From: Porphyra umbilicalis
Lineage: Eukaryota; Rhodophyta; Bangiophyceae; Bangiales; Bangiaceae
Assembly: GCA_002049455.2 (NCBI GenBank)
Contig: KV918785.1
Coordinates: forward strand, 186,001 to 250,000
DNA: 64,000 bases
Direction of reading: 5' to 3'
Shown: piece by piece, positions 33,851-45,320 of the stretch
How positions within the stretch are numbered: position 1 is the stretch's first letter
Layout of the letters: each line of letters begins with the position of its first letter
Translations under genes and position numbers: made by a program
Notes under the pieces: generated by a model
What the model saw: only the letters and a program-made list of their open reading frames with translations
Database searches by the model: none
What the model was told of the DNA's origin: nothing

Positions 33851-33947
33851 TGTTGTCGACGATGACCAGTACTTGATTTCACGCGCGGAATTGTTTGTGC
33901 ATTGACTTACAATACTGTTGGAGATTGCGCAGCTTCCAATTCACCGG

Positions 33948-34143
33948 GCCGCGGCCGACGGGTGATCTCAGATCGGACGCCGCGCCCTCCACGCCGCGCC
34001 CAGATCGGGGTTCCGCACGTATCCGGTGCGGGACGGGTTCACCCGGCCGCGGCCGACAGGTGATCTCAGATCGAACGCCGCACCCTCCACGCCGTGCCTT
34101 GATCGGGGTACCGCATGTATCCGGTGTGAGACGGGGCGAGAAC
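33948..34143. repeat. 98-bp tandem duplication
   Basis: Two adjacent diverged copies start at 33948 and 34046 with GCCGCGGCCGAC, followed by GGTGATCTCAGATCG and ATCGGGGTNCCGCA. Downstream, CGCCCAGTC(T/G)C and TCGCGGCA motifs recur less regularly. Confidence 0.8.
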
Positions 34144-34479
34144 GGCGTCCCAGGCACACGCGCGGCTGCCCCGGCCACGCCAGGTCGTGGCACGCTCCCC
34201 ACGGACTGCCACGCCCAGTCGCGGCACGCACAGTACCCTCTGGCGAGCACAGTCGCGGCATGCACTGTATCCAGGGACCGTCACGCCCAGTCTCCGCCAC
34301 CGACCAGCGCCGTCGCACTCGTGCCGTCACCGTGTCTGCACCACCACTCCTTCTCCTCCACGACTCATTTCTCCATCCCCTCCTCGCTTGTTTTTCTTTC
34401 CCCCTTCTCCATCCCCGTTCGTTGTTGCGCCCCCCGCTCCCCCCTTTCCCCCCTTTGTTTTTTTTTGGGCGCACCCGTG

Positions 34480-35005
34480 AGGAGGGAGGCCCGCTACCCC
34501 ACCGGAGGGTGCGGGCCAGGCCGCGACCGACCGCCCCTACGGGTGATCGGGTGTCCGTGAAGCCGCGGGCTGTGTCCCCCTTGTTGGGGCCACCCGCCGG
34601 TATTTTGGAGTGGCCGCCACGCCGGGTGGGCGGTCTTCACTGTGTTTTCTCACTCGTCACCCCGCCGGTGGGTGCTTGTGGGACCGTTACCAATCGCCCA
34701 TTAGGGCGAGTGGGACTGGGTGGTGCCGCGGGCTGTGTCCCTTTTCTGGGACCAACCGCTGGCTGTGCACGTCGCCGGCACGCGAGCCGGGCCGGCTTGA
34801 CTGTTCGATTTTCGCTCGCCACCCCGCCGGTGGGTGCGTGCGTAACTGGTGCCGATTGCCCACGCGGGCGATCGCGCTGTTGTGGTACCGCGGACTGTGT
34901 CTCTCTATCTGGGGCCATCCGCTGGGATTTACGAGTGGCCGCCACGCCGGGTGGGCGGTCTTCTTTGAGAATTTTGGTTTGTCTCTGTCCTCGTGACAGC
35001 TGACT
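34480..35005 (+). repeat. 163-bp tandem monomers directly upstream of a coding start
   Basis: Units begin at 34563, 34726 and 34888 with CCGCGG(G/A)CTGTGTC, and a partial tail of an earlier unit lies at about 34520-34562. Shared blocks include CACCCCGCCGGTGGGTGC and CCACGCCGGGTGGGCGGTC. The last unit is cut short and is followed at 35006 by an ATG. Placement resembles the promoter monomers in the 5' ends of some transposons; a regulatory role is inferred. Confidence 0.8.
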
Positions 35006-37048
35006 ATGGATGAGCACGATGCCCCAGAGCCCCTTGGGCCTATTCCGGGCGAATTGAGTCGCAACCAGCGTCGTCAAGTGGCGCGCGCCCGGAAACGGGC
35101 GGAGGCCATGACTGCTGAAGCTGCTCGGGTGGCTGAGCAAGCCGCCCGGGCTGTCAATGCGGCGCGTGCGGTCAAACGAGGTGCGGTTGCGGTGGCGCGA
35201 CGGGCCGAGCACACTGCGGCACCGGCCCCATTGGCTCCCCTCGGCACCGGTCGCGAAATTGCGCCCGTGGCAGGTCGTGGCCGTGTTCGAGGCCGCGGCG
35301 GCGGTCGCGAGAGAGGCCGCGGCAGGGGCGACGCGGGCCCCAATCGACTCGGCGGGCGTTCACACGCGGTTCGACGCGGGGATGGTGGCGGATCGCGGCT
35401 CGAATCGGCTGCTGACAGTGCCTCTGCCGCTGTCGGGGGACATCAGCCCTCACCAGGCCTGAGCGGCAGCGGTCGGGTGGGCGCGTGCGGCGCGACGCCC
35501 ACGCCACGCAATCGCCAGCCGGCTGTCCGGCCCACCCGGTCGTATGGGCCGGCACCCGGTGGCGACCGGGCCCAGTCTGCATCGGAAGTGATCGCCATCA
35601 TCAACGATGGGCGGCGAGTTTTGACTGGTCGAGTGGGCGGGCTTACAGCCTCGCAGCTGCGGATGCTTCTCTCGGCCTTGGAACTCGCGGGACCTGACTA
35701 TCTTCCGAGCCTCGAACGGATGCAGATCCTGAGCCAGTCCGTGAGGGCTGTGGCGACGTGGAGGCCATTGATTCGCTAATGGCTTCAGCTGTAAGGATAT
35801 TGCAGAACGACGGCGGTGGTCCGCCGAGTCCTGCCGACACTACGGCCGCAAGCTTCCTTGTGAGGCAGGCTCTGGCGTCTCACGCATGCAAGGGCCAGTG
35901 CTTTGGGGGGGTGAAGCGCTCCCTCCCTCTTGCTTCCCGCCCAGCCCCGTCGCCCGCCCCATCTGCCGCCCTGCCTCCTGCTCCGATCCTCAACGCTAGA
36001 GCCTTGCCTCGTGCACCCCCCGCCAATGCACCGGCTGCGTCGAGCACGCGCCGGCGGCCCCCGGGCGGCCACTCCCGCCTCCTGCGAAGCGCCTCCGCCG
36101 CACGACCAGCCACGATGGGGACCCGCAGTCGGTCGCAACTGTAACAACTTTTGCGCCGCCAACGCCGCGTGGTGCGCCGTCTTTGCCAATGGCGTCTGGA
36201 GCAAGCGATGGCCTGAACGCTCTGCCGGGAGCAGTGGAACCTGTTGTGCCGCTGTTTTTCTTTCCGGCGCGCGCCGAAAGGCGGCTCCAGCTGTCAACAG
36301 CGGATATCGGGTCGCTGGCAGAGGGCGAGGACATGTCCAAGCGCATGATGGATGGCATGCTGCTGTGGCTTTTATACTGGGCTGACAGCGGTGGAGTGCA
36401 CGGTGGCCTCCGCGTTCTCTCCGCGCTCGACGCAGAGGACGTGAAGGACGCCGTGACTGATGACTGCCTGATCGTCAATAGGGCGGCCAAAGTGTTACTT
36501 GACCGCCTTGTGTTCGGGGGGGCACGGTCATCATGCCAGTGTACAGCGGTCGGGGATGGTCGGGCTTGGTCGTGCGCCAACTCCATTTGGTCGTTTCCGC
36601 CGTCGTGCAGACCGTGATCGGTCGTGATGCAGCTCCCGTTCATGGCGCCGCAGTTGTGCTGATCAACACCTGCGAGACCAGGGGCGGCGCGCAAGTCGAC
36701 TTTGACATTGTGGACGGCCTCTTCCGGTCGTTGAGTGCTGCGATTTGTCAAACCCACCTACGTACCAGGGACTCACTCGGAATGCGGATGCGTGTCAACG
36801 GGTGCCTGCGGATGCGTTTGCCAGTGCGCCGTGTGGCGATTCCCGGAGGAGAGGTTGCTGACACGGCGGACCACCTCCTGGCACACGTGTCTTTGCTGCA
36901 TTCGGCCAAACCACAAGCAGCAGCAGACCTGCTACGTCGTGACAATGGGCCCCAATGGCAAAAGGCCCATGCCCCTCGGCGCTTGCGTGGCCTTGTTCGA
37001 CGCATCGTGGACGCCCACCGACCCGGTGGAGAGATTTTTCTTGAGTAG
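35006..37048 (+). pseudogene. Element-encoded protein: Arg/Ala-rich N-terminus, weak Ulp1 (C48)-like segment
   Basis: The coding stretch starts at ATG 35006 and passes through three frames, shifting near 35758, 36150 and 36525, each time as if one base were missing. The N-terminal 120 residues form a basic helix and an RG-rich tract. A helical block follows (SQLRMLLSALELAGPDYLPS, then SLMASAVRILQ), then a Pro/Ala linker. From about 36280 the order LQLSTADIGSLAEGEDMSKR, KVLLDRLVF, TVIMPVYSGRGWSGLVV resembles the start of the Ulp1/SENP fold, but the catalytic His-Trp is Gly-Trp here and no Cys motif was identified. Stops at 37046 and 37076 close the frame, although the same frame reopens at 37079 into the JmjN/JmjC locus. 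Confidence 0.4.
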
Positions 37049-37078
37049 GAGCCCGGCGAGGAGCTGTTGAACGGCTAA

Positions 37079-40000
37079 GATCTCTCGGAGGACGAGGCCG
37101 CCGACGGCGAAGAGGCGCTTAAAGACTTGACGGATGACGAAGACGGTTCCGGTGACAACAGTGCGCATAACGGCAGTCGCAAGGGCGACAGCAGTGGAGG
37201 AATAAGACGCAGTCAAGATGGTGACAGTGTCGGGGATGGCGGTGGTGGGATCGACAATCGCAACGGACGAGGCCCAGCTGACGGCGTCGAAAACGGGTGT
37301 CGGACTGATGCGCATCTCGTGCTCGGAGGCTCCCCTCAGGGGCGTTCGAGAAACGTCCCTCGTGGGGGCATCGACGACGCACGGGGGCCTGGTGGCGGTA
37401 CTGCTGCTACACACGCTCTTGGAGGCGCTGTGGTTAGTGTGCACGATCACGATCGACGCAACAATGGTGGATACAGGCGCCACAGGGAAGTAGAGGCACC
37501 GCTGGGTGGTGCCGGCGTTGATGCCCGCGCTCGTTCTGGCGCTGCCGGTGGTGTGGTTGCTCAAGATGGACGCGACAATGGCGGCGGTAATGCAGGTGAG
37601 GCACGGGGACTCGTCGGTGCAGGCATTGATGCACGCGCTCGTGCTGGTGCTCCCGTTGGTGTGGCTGCTCGAGATGGGCGCGACAATGGTGGTGGTTGTG
37701 CAGCGGCGGTACGCGGACTTGAAGGTGCACACATTGATGCACGCGCTAGTGGTCGTGGTGCCGATGTTGTGTTTGCTCAAGCTGGGCGCGACAATGGTGC
37801 TGGTGGTGCAGCGGCGGTACGCGGGCTTGGAGATGCACGCGCTGATGCACGTGCAGGTGCTCGTGGTGCCGATGATGTGGTTGCTCATGATGAACGCGGC
37901 GATGGTCGCGATGGTGCAGAAGTGGTACCCAGACTTTGTGGTGCAGCCATTCATGCACGTGCTCGTGCTGGTGCTCCGTTGGTGTGGTTGCTCAAGATGG
38001 ACGCGACGATGGTGGCGATGGTGCAGCGGCGGTTCGTGGACTTGGTCGTGCACGCGACGATGCACACGCTCGTGCTGGTCTCCCGTTGGTGTGGTTGCTC
38101 AAGATGGACCCGACGATGGTGGTGGTGTGGAGTGGCGGTACGCGGACTTGGTGATGCACACATTGGTGCACGCGGTCGTGGTCGTGCTGCCGATGATGTG
38201 GTTGCTCAAGATGGACGCAACGATGGTGGTGGTGCTGCAGTGGAGGTATAGAGACTTGGTGGTGCAGCCGTTCATGCACGTGCTCGTGCTGGTGCTCCAG
38301 TTGGTGTGGTTGCTCAAGATGGTCGTGGCAATCGTGGAGGTGATGCAGTGGATGCACGGAGACGTGGTTGTGCAAGCGTTGATGCACGTGCTCGTGCTAG
38401 TGCTCCCGATGGTGTGGTTGCCCAAGGTGTACACGACAAGAATGGCGGTTGCGCAGTGGAGGTACCCGGACTTGATCATGCAGCCATTGATGCACGCGCT
38501 CGTGGTGGTGCTGCGGTTGGTGTTGTCGCTCAAGAGGGACCCGAACATGGTGCCGGTGATGGAGTGGAGGCACGGGGACTCGTTGGTGCAGCCGTTGACG
38601 CCCGCGCTCGTGGTGGTGCTCTCGTTGGTGTTGTTGCACAAGACGGACGCGACAATGGTGGCGGTGGTGAAGTGCAATCACAAGGACGCGCTCGTGCTGC
38701 CGTTCACGCACGCGCTCGTGGTGGTGCTGCCGTTGGTATGGTGACTCAAGATCGACACGACACTCGTGGTGAAGGACATGGCCAAGACGGCAGAGGCGGC
38801 GACGGTGGTCGGGTGCTTGAGCAAGACGGGCGTCGTCCCGCCGCCGCCGACGGCGGTGGTGATGTGCATGCACGAGGACTCACTGGCGCTGCCGCCGATG
38901 CACAGGTTCTCGGTGGCGCTGCCGTTGGTATGTTACCTCATGTTCGACGCGACGATGGCGGTGCACGGCGTAACCCCGTTGAAGGGCCTAGCACAGGAGT
39001 CCGTGGCATTGCCGAAGGACCATGGTGTGGTGCCGCCGCGGGAGTCGGTCTTTTGGTCGGTGATCCTTCTTTGCTGTGCGAGGCTCTCGCCTCACGGCGC
39101 GATGATCAGTTGTCTAGCTTTGATGCAGATGACATAAACGTCTTGGCCGGCACTCTCCCCTCAAACCACTTGGCCAGAGGAATTGAAGGAGTCCCTAGCG
39201 CAACGCTCGCACCGATACAGAGCATACAGAAGCCTGGGGCTGCCGGAAAAGACCCTACATCGCCAAAGAAACTCCACGAGCACATGCCGGGTACCAGCCG
39301 AGAAGGTCCTGACGCCACTGTTCGCAGGAAAGTTGCCATGGATGCGGGCGGGGAGCCCAAGGACGCACACGGTGGTGACAAAGTGTCTGCGCAAGTGCTT
39401 GGGTCTCCGACGCGACGTGCCAAGGATTTCTACTCCGTTCCTGTGACTGAGTTACACTCTGTTCCTGAGTTGGGATTGCACGGACTGATTCGGTCGAATA
39501 GTGCATCATTCAGGCAATTTGGCGGCACGTGTTCCGAATAGTAGCACGCGAGAGGCGCCCCGTCTCTAGTCGACTGCCAAAGCGACATTCCGGGGACAAG
39601 CTCAGAGTGCGCGTTCAAACCTTTCCGCAGTTCCCTACCATTATGTGCGACTCATTCTCTGGTAGGCCTGCGCCTGACCTGAGCGTCAAGCGCAAAGACT
39701 TGAGGGCACAGCTGCCATCAGAAAGGGAAAAGCGAATGTCAGGTGCGGAACTCAGAGCCAAAGTCGGTGAGAGTGCAAACGCCCTTCAAGCCGCATACCG
39801 GGACTTCGGTGTGACGCGCTTCCTTGCCAGTGTGAACGATCCCAGCGCGACTTGGGTGCGACGAGTCACAGCTGCCGGCAAAGAGAGGGCCGTGATGGGT
39901 GGAGCCCTTGATCCCGTAGATGTGTACTATCTTTCAGACATGTCACCTGACAACAAGGATGGGTGCAGTAGGAGTCTCGGCGACCCTGCGTGTACTGCCC

Positions 40001-41165
40001 ATGCCGAGTCTTGCCCGCCTCGTCAGCGATTTGAGAACCCTCGCACATTGAATCACCACACTATGCTCGGTGCAGCGTCCACATACGAAGGTATCAACAC
40101 GAGCTTGCTGTACGTTGGGTCCCAAGGCTCTCACTTTAGCTGGCACGTTGAGGACAGTCTGTTGCAATCATGTTCGTACTTGCAGGCCGGAGCGAGCAAG
40201 TTTTGGTGGTTCATTCCGGCGTCGGAACGCCCTCTCGCCGAGCGCGTGATGCGAGAGCTTATGGACCCGGTTGTATTGGAAGCGGCCGGAGGTGACGTAT
40301 GGACAGTTCTTGCTGTAAAGGCGTGCTTGTGGCCTGCAACGCTCTTTCTGGCTCGTGGTGTACGAGTTGGATTCCACAAGATGGAGCCTGGGGACTTTGT
40401 TGTCACGGGTTACGGGTCCTTCACAGCGGCTTCAATGGGGGACCAAACGTGGCTCCGCCGTGAACACTGCCTGCACAGCCTGGTTTTCTTACGCGATGGA
40501 ACACGCAGAGCACTGGCGCAATAAGCTGACTATCCACATCCCTTTTGAAAAGCTGCTGGTGCTTGCGGCCCAGAAGCTCGCTGCTGGGGAATGGTGGTGC
40601 GGCGACGCGAAGACGTATCAGGCGTTAAGCCAGAACATTCCAACGGGATATCAAAGTCATGGTGTCTTACCTAGGAAAGTACCTTGACGATACGCAGGCT
40701 TTTTTGGAGATGGGACCAGACACAGACTGGGCTGGCAGGAAGGCCACCATCGTCGACATGATGCGGGCGTCCATGGGCGTGACGAAGTTTATCGTGCACA
40801 ACTACATACAGCCGAAAGGGACACCCTTGGTGCTGCCCAATGAGGATACGGAATCAGTCACAGACTATTCAGTTGATGGCACGTCTTGCCCTCATTGCGG
40901 TGTAGTCGTTTGGCTCTCGGTCATTGTCTGCCCAACGTGCATTGAACAGCTAGGAGAAGAAGCTGGACCTACTGCTCCTCTGTGCTGTCTGCGCTGCGCA
41001 CCGACCATGTTCGGGAGCGAGCACGATCGACTTCGCCAGGGCTCTCCGGCGCAGAGGCGTCTCATGGGTTGCCATGCTCCGGTGGTGGTGCAGCGGCTCT
41101 CGAACAGCTCCGTGTACCTCTTGGTGGATGAATTGAAGAAGCTGTCAGTGGGACGTTCTGCATGA
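37079..41165 (+). pseudogene. Repeat/JmjN/JmjC/C5HC2 protein, KDM5-like histone demethylase, disrupted
   Basis: One frame runs 37079-39541 through the 108-bp repeat array with a single TAG (38249-38251). It ends in a JmjN-like segment, FYSVPVTELHSVPELGLHGL then FRQFGGTC, which continues after a one-base shift at about 39530 as RIVARERRPV. The JmjC core follows: YEGINTSLLYVGSQ and FSWHVED (Fe-ligand His codon 40144, Glu 40150), then KFWWFIPASE. The third ligand region HSGFNGGPN lies in a second frame (His codon 40422) and AVNTACTAW in a third (from 40457). After another shift near 40660 a C5HC2-type finger appears, CPHCGVVVWLSVIVC...CCLRC (40889-41010). JmjN, JmjC and C5HC2 together are typical of KDM5/JARID demethylases acting on histone H3; no ARID or PHD was seen. 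As read, no intact enzyme could be made. Confidence 0.75.
37430..38935 (+). repeat. 108-bp coding tandem repeat, about 14 copies
   Basis: Most units are exactly 108 bp (for example GATGCACGCGCT at 37628 and 37736); a few differ by a codon. In the frame joined to JmjN each unit encodes 36 residues such as GAPVGVAARDGRDN...AVRGLEGAHIDARA. The spacing of GAP, AxDGRDN and GAxIDA recalls a degenerate ankyrin repeat with three extra residues, but this is not certain. Because the period is a multiple of three, several other frames on both strands also stay open. Confidence 0.85.
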
Positions 41166-41392
41166 GCGATGTCATTTGTGTTTTTTCTATGCTTCTTGCT
41201 TTTGGCTTCTCCATGCGCACTACGTATGTTTCTTCGTACTGCCTCACGTTGCTGGCTGTCACACATAGGCTGTTGTAATATTCATCAACTTCTTCTCATT
41301 GCTCTTGAGTCCATCGTAGGTCCCTTGCTCGTTGTTTTTGGTGCAGTACAGTATTCAAACCATGAGCGAGTCCGACGTACACGTCAGAGAGG

Positions 41393-41398
41393 AATAAA
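41393..41398 (+). terminator. Candidate polyadenylation signal AATAAA
   Basis: It lies 228 bp after the stop of the JmjC locus, in the 0.5-kb gap before the convergent transposase. Canonical hexamer; function inferred from position. Confidence 0.3.
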
Positions 41399-41671
41399 AT
41401 ACACAAGTCACTCTCAGTCACCCGCTCTTAAAGTGGAAGCCCGAACGTTTGGTAAACATGACATTACGCTGCCCACAAGGAAGCACAAATGCCAATTGGC
41501 CGACGCGGTCGGCAGTGACAATGGTAACATCAGCTGCTACATCAACAGCGACGACAGCCGGCTCGCCCAAGACGGAGAAGGCCATGTGCGGTACACTCCA
41601 TGGCTCGTAGGCAACGTGAAGCTCGCCGTTGACGGTTGCAATGGAGTGGACGCGACCAAAGCGCTTGTGGT

Positions 41672-44433
41672 TCATGTCACTCGTTCCAGAGCCATGCTCT
41701 TCAGGTATAATGTCAACAATGGACACTGTGGACCCTTCTGCGATAATAATCGATCGCTCTTTCCTCGCGGCCTTCCGCCAAAGTGTGAGGGCCGCGTTGG
41801 GCGCATGGCGCTTCCAAACATCTTCTTTGGGCCCCAAGAGCGTGCGCACAGCGTGCATGGCACGCCAAGCATCATTACTGTGGCCGCATTACCTCTGCTC
41901 GGACCCAGGCTGTAGAAAGAGACGGCCTTCAGCTTCTTGCCTCGTCTACCAATGAGCCATGAAGCGGGTATTCCATATTCGCCTGGCAAAGATAGCACTC
42001 GGGAGTACTGTTCTGTGTCTCTCCACCTCTGTATGGCATACTCAGCGGGGTTCCAGCTGTTGCTCTGGCTCACCTCACGCTTTGCCAGCTGGTGAAACCT
42101 CTCAAAAATGAGCTCACATATGGCCGGCCCGAGCTGCACCAGCGGGAGAGTGCGATACAAGAGCTCTAGTAAACGGTGCACAGATGGTCGCTCCCACGAC
42201 CCGTTGAATGGCACCAGCCGACGCAGTTCAATCATCAGACTCTCGCCCAGACTTGGAGCTCAGCGACAGTGGGCCTCGTTCGCACGGCCTCCTCGCCATC
42301 CGAGGCAGCTGTTGGGAGGTAGAAAAGTGCGGTAGAGAACCGTCGGAGGGCATGAAGAGCACTGAGAGCGGCAACTGCGTGTGGCGATGTGGCTGTAGGA
42401 TGGACCAAGTACTGCAGCACAGTCGGGCCCACCGTGAGCAGCACTGCATAGTCTGACATTGAGAGGGTTGTGCCACCCATCTTTTCGGGTTCGAACGACG
42501 ACAAGACTGTGTGCGTCGGGACATACTTCGCACAGCGACGCATCTGCTTTGTGAATGAGTCCCGTTGCTCTACTGATAAGGCATCGTAGGCTTCCATTAA
42601 AAGGTTTGACCCGATGTTGTAGTAGAGTAGGTGTGAGGGAGCGACAACCACATGCTCGTGTATGTCGAAACTCCCGGACCCCGTGCCTCTTCAAGACGCA
42701 TGATCAGGCTGCCGGACTTATCGGATATGCCATTAAGAAGCAGTGCATCCTTCACGGATTCCGCAGACAGCTGTGGGGAGCTCTTCACGGCCGACATGAT
42801 AAGCGCAGTCCGCTCTTGCGTTCGAGAGTAACGAGAGTCCTTAACGTCAAAAGAGGTCGTGCTGCTCATGGCTCGCTCTTTCCGAGCTGTCGTGGTCTTC
42901 AATTGGACAATGTCGCAGCTAGTGCAGTGCTCTATGCCTGGGGCACCGACCGAGTTGGAAAACTTTGCAGCCATAGGGAAATCAAAGAGACCAAGACACA
43001 GGTACACACGAACTACCACGTTCTGCTGTTTGAAGGCATCTACACGTGAACACCTTCCTTGCTCGCGAGGAGTACGTCTTCCACCACGCGCTTGAGAAGT
43101 GCGTCCGGGTTGGCTCCTGGTGGCAAATAAAACAGTGGACGAACAGAAAACGCACGATCCTTGATGCTGAGAGATGTGTATGCTCCATAGTAGCCCTCCA
43201 GGCTTCCCGTCGACGCTTGTATACGTTGAATTCATCACCGTACAATGAAACGTACAGCGTGTAGGGGTCTTTTTCCGGGAGAGCACACTCAGGGGCTCTG
43301 CCGCCTGCGAGAGCTCCAGTGGCCGCAGTGACTTAAGGCGGACCACGAGTCTTGTTCCATCATGGCTGATGCTTTCACGACAAGAACCAGTACGCCACCG
43401 GACCGCGTGAACCGCAAAGTAAACCTGCGTTCTTCGGTGAAGCATGGTGCCCAGCTCGCGGGCGGTACGAAATCAGGAAAAGCAGAAAACTGCGCGAGGG
43501 AGTCCCCAAGTCGAAGTGCGCTCTGGGGAGCATACGTGGACGCGGATGTGGTAAAGCTGCCGTCACAAGCAATGGCTGTGCTCATCAGACTGGCCTTGAA
43601 CGTCGTAGCTGCATCAAGAGAGACCTGGGCGATACATCCAATGTCGTACCTGTACCGGTCTCGGAACAGGACGTTCTTCACGTTATACCTCGCGGGATCC
43701 CTGGCCACTACAGTCTGATAAAACTCTGCAGGCCGCTCAGCTGTGCCCATGCACGATTCCCCTTTACTGTGGAAAAGAGCAGCCGTCTTGGGATCTCCAA
43801 AGTCCCGCTTTACGTGCTCAGAGAAAGGAATGTACGACACGATTGCGTCAGGCAGTTTTCCAAGGCTCTTCCTTTGCCAACGGGAAGCTGACGTGTGGTC
43901 GTTTCTCTTCGCAGTGGTATGGCAGACTTCAGCATGTGCTTGCGCAACTGCCGTAAGCGCCACCTCGAGGGCCACTCCTCCTGCGGGATAAAGAGTTCTC
44001 GGCCTCTCGCATCATGTCATACTGTCTGAGCGTCACGCGCACTCGCCCATAAGGTACCCAAAACATAAGAACTCGCGACGTGTTGCAAACCCCTCATCAG
44101 GGTGCTCAGATGCACTCGAAAATTCTGTGTCGTCTGATGGGTAAGCGTCTGACTCAGATTCTGATGACAGGGCGACGTCGTCGTACTCCTCTTATGGGAC
44201 ACTCGTGGTATCGCTCTGCCAGGGACAGGTTGGGGTCTGCCTGCCGAGCCCCCACCGTCGCCTTCACGGCCGACATCATGCTCTGCAGAATCCGAGTTCG
44301 TGGGATGTGCTTGCAAATGAATCAGGTTGGCATCAGTGAGATTGAAAAACGCAGAACCTCGTGGACCGCGCCTGCGACGCTTCATGGCGACCAGGAAAGG
44401 GGGCCCGTGCGTGCGTAGCACAGTATCCGACAC
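41672..44433 (-). pseudogene. Second Tnp2/CACTA-class transposase, many frame breaks
   Basis: Successive minus-strand blocks in several frames form one transposase-like protein. An acidic/Ser-rich N-terminus (44433-44040) is followed by AIVSYIPFSEHVKRDFGDP and ARYNVKNVLFRDRYRYDIG (43900-43600), then AYTSLSIKDRAFSVRPLFYL and DALLKRVVEDVLLAS (43195-43050). Next come LGLFDFPMAAKFSNSVGAPG and CTSCDIVQ, RYSRTQERTALIMSAV (43000-42780), then YNIGSNLLMEAYDAL (42620-42570) and VQLGPAICELIFERFHQLA (42145-42080). The purged-of-water FDFPMAAK...CxxC order and the late GP...ERF block are Tnp2 traits. The sequence is clearly different from the 22-24.6 kb copy. Some breaks may be introns, but several occur without splice-like sequence. 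It converges on the JmjC locus and presumably mobilised the giant element. Confidence 0.65.
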
Positions 44434-44769
44434 TGCACGTTAACACCACATACGCACGCCCGTAGGAGCACCAAGAGGGACACAGCCGAGGACCTGTTTG
44501 ACGGGGATACACAGCGAGATCAAGGGCCCAGGCACAGGACGCCGGCACGATGCGACTGCGGTGTGGCACCTCAAGCATCGACGGAGGCTCACCTCGGTGT
44601 ACCTATGGCGAGGGAGGCTCTGATCTGCTGATCGGCACGAGTTGGAGCTGCTCGGCAGATTCCCGGCTCGGACACTCTGCACCGATCCCCCTTTCTGACA
44701 ATAGGAAAGGTACGAAGGACACGTCCTTCAAGGTGGACCACCGGCGGACGGCTTCCGTGCGCTCATTGG

Positions 44770-45320
44770 CCAGCCATTTCTAGCCCCCCCAGCGACCAAG
44801 GCGCCGATTGGTTTTCCATTTGATCCGGCAGACCATCTGCGGAACAGTCCTCCAGTGATCCTCGTTTGATCTCAAGGATGATCTCAGTAAAGTCCGAACG
44901 CCACCGTCGGGACTGTTTCCAGGACGGTCTTGCGTCATAGATCTCGCCCTATCCTATTCTACGTTTGAGATTAGGCCAGGACGGTCCACCGGAAAACCCT
45001 GGGGAGTTCCTCCACTTGATCTGATGATCACTGGGGGACGATCCCAATTTCGCGTCACGCCGACCTCCAGAATCGATGTAGCTGCGTGAGCAAATCGGGC
45101 CGCAGGCCTATACTGTGAATTCCTCGATTTTGTGGCTAGGATTAAATAAGGACGAGCATCCGTCTCCCTGTGCCTCTCTCGTGGGAGGTCCAGGCACGTG
45201 CCAGCACATTGTTCGAGTAACGGCAGACATCCATGAAAAAACCAAGAAGAACGAGAATGGGGAAGCTTAGAGGGCTTCCAGCAGAAGCTTCAAGGCAGAT
45301 GTCCAGGACTGTCTGCCTTC
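44770..45320. repeat. Right subterminal repeat region of the giant element
   Basis: This non-coding stretch is dense in CAGGACGGTC, GGACTGTTTCCAGG, GGAACAGTCC and TTTGATC(T/C)-type motifs. The same words occur at 31080-31330 and in the 96-bp array near the other end. Mirror placement fits transposase-binding subterminal arrays. Confidence 0.6.

Noticed and set aside
36932-38677. Minus-strand Thr/Ser/Cys-rich ORFs over the 108-bp array
   Set aside because: They arise because the repeat period is a multiple of three; the frame that continues into JmjN on plus is the sensible one.
37430-38935. CRISPR-like or other regularly spaced repeat array
   Set aside because: Units are contiguous and uniformly similar along their length, with no constant-repeat/unique-spacer structure.
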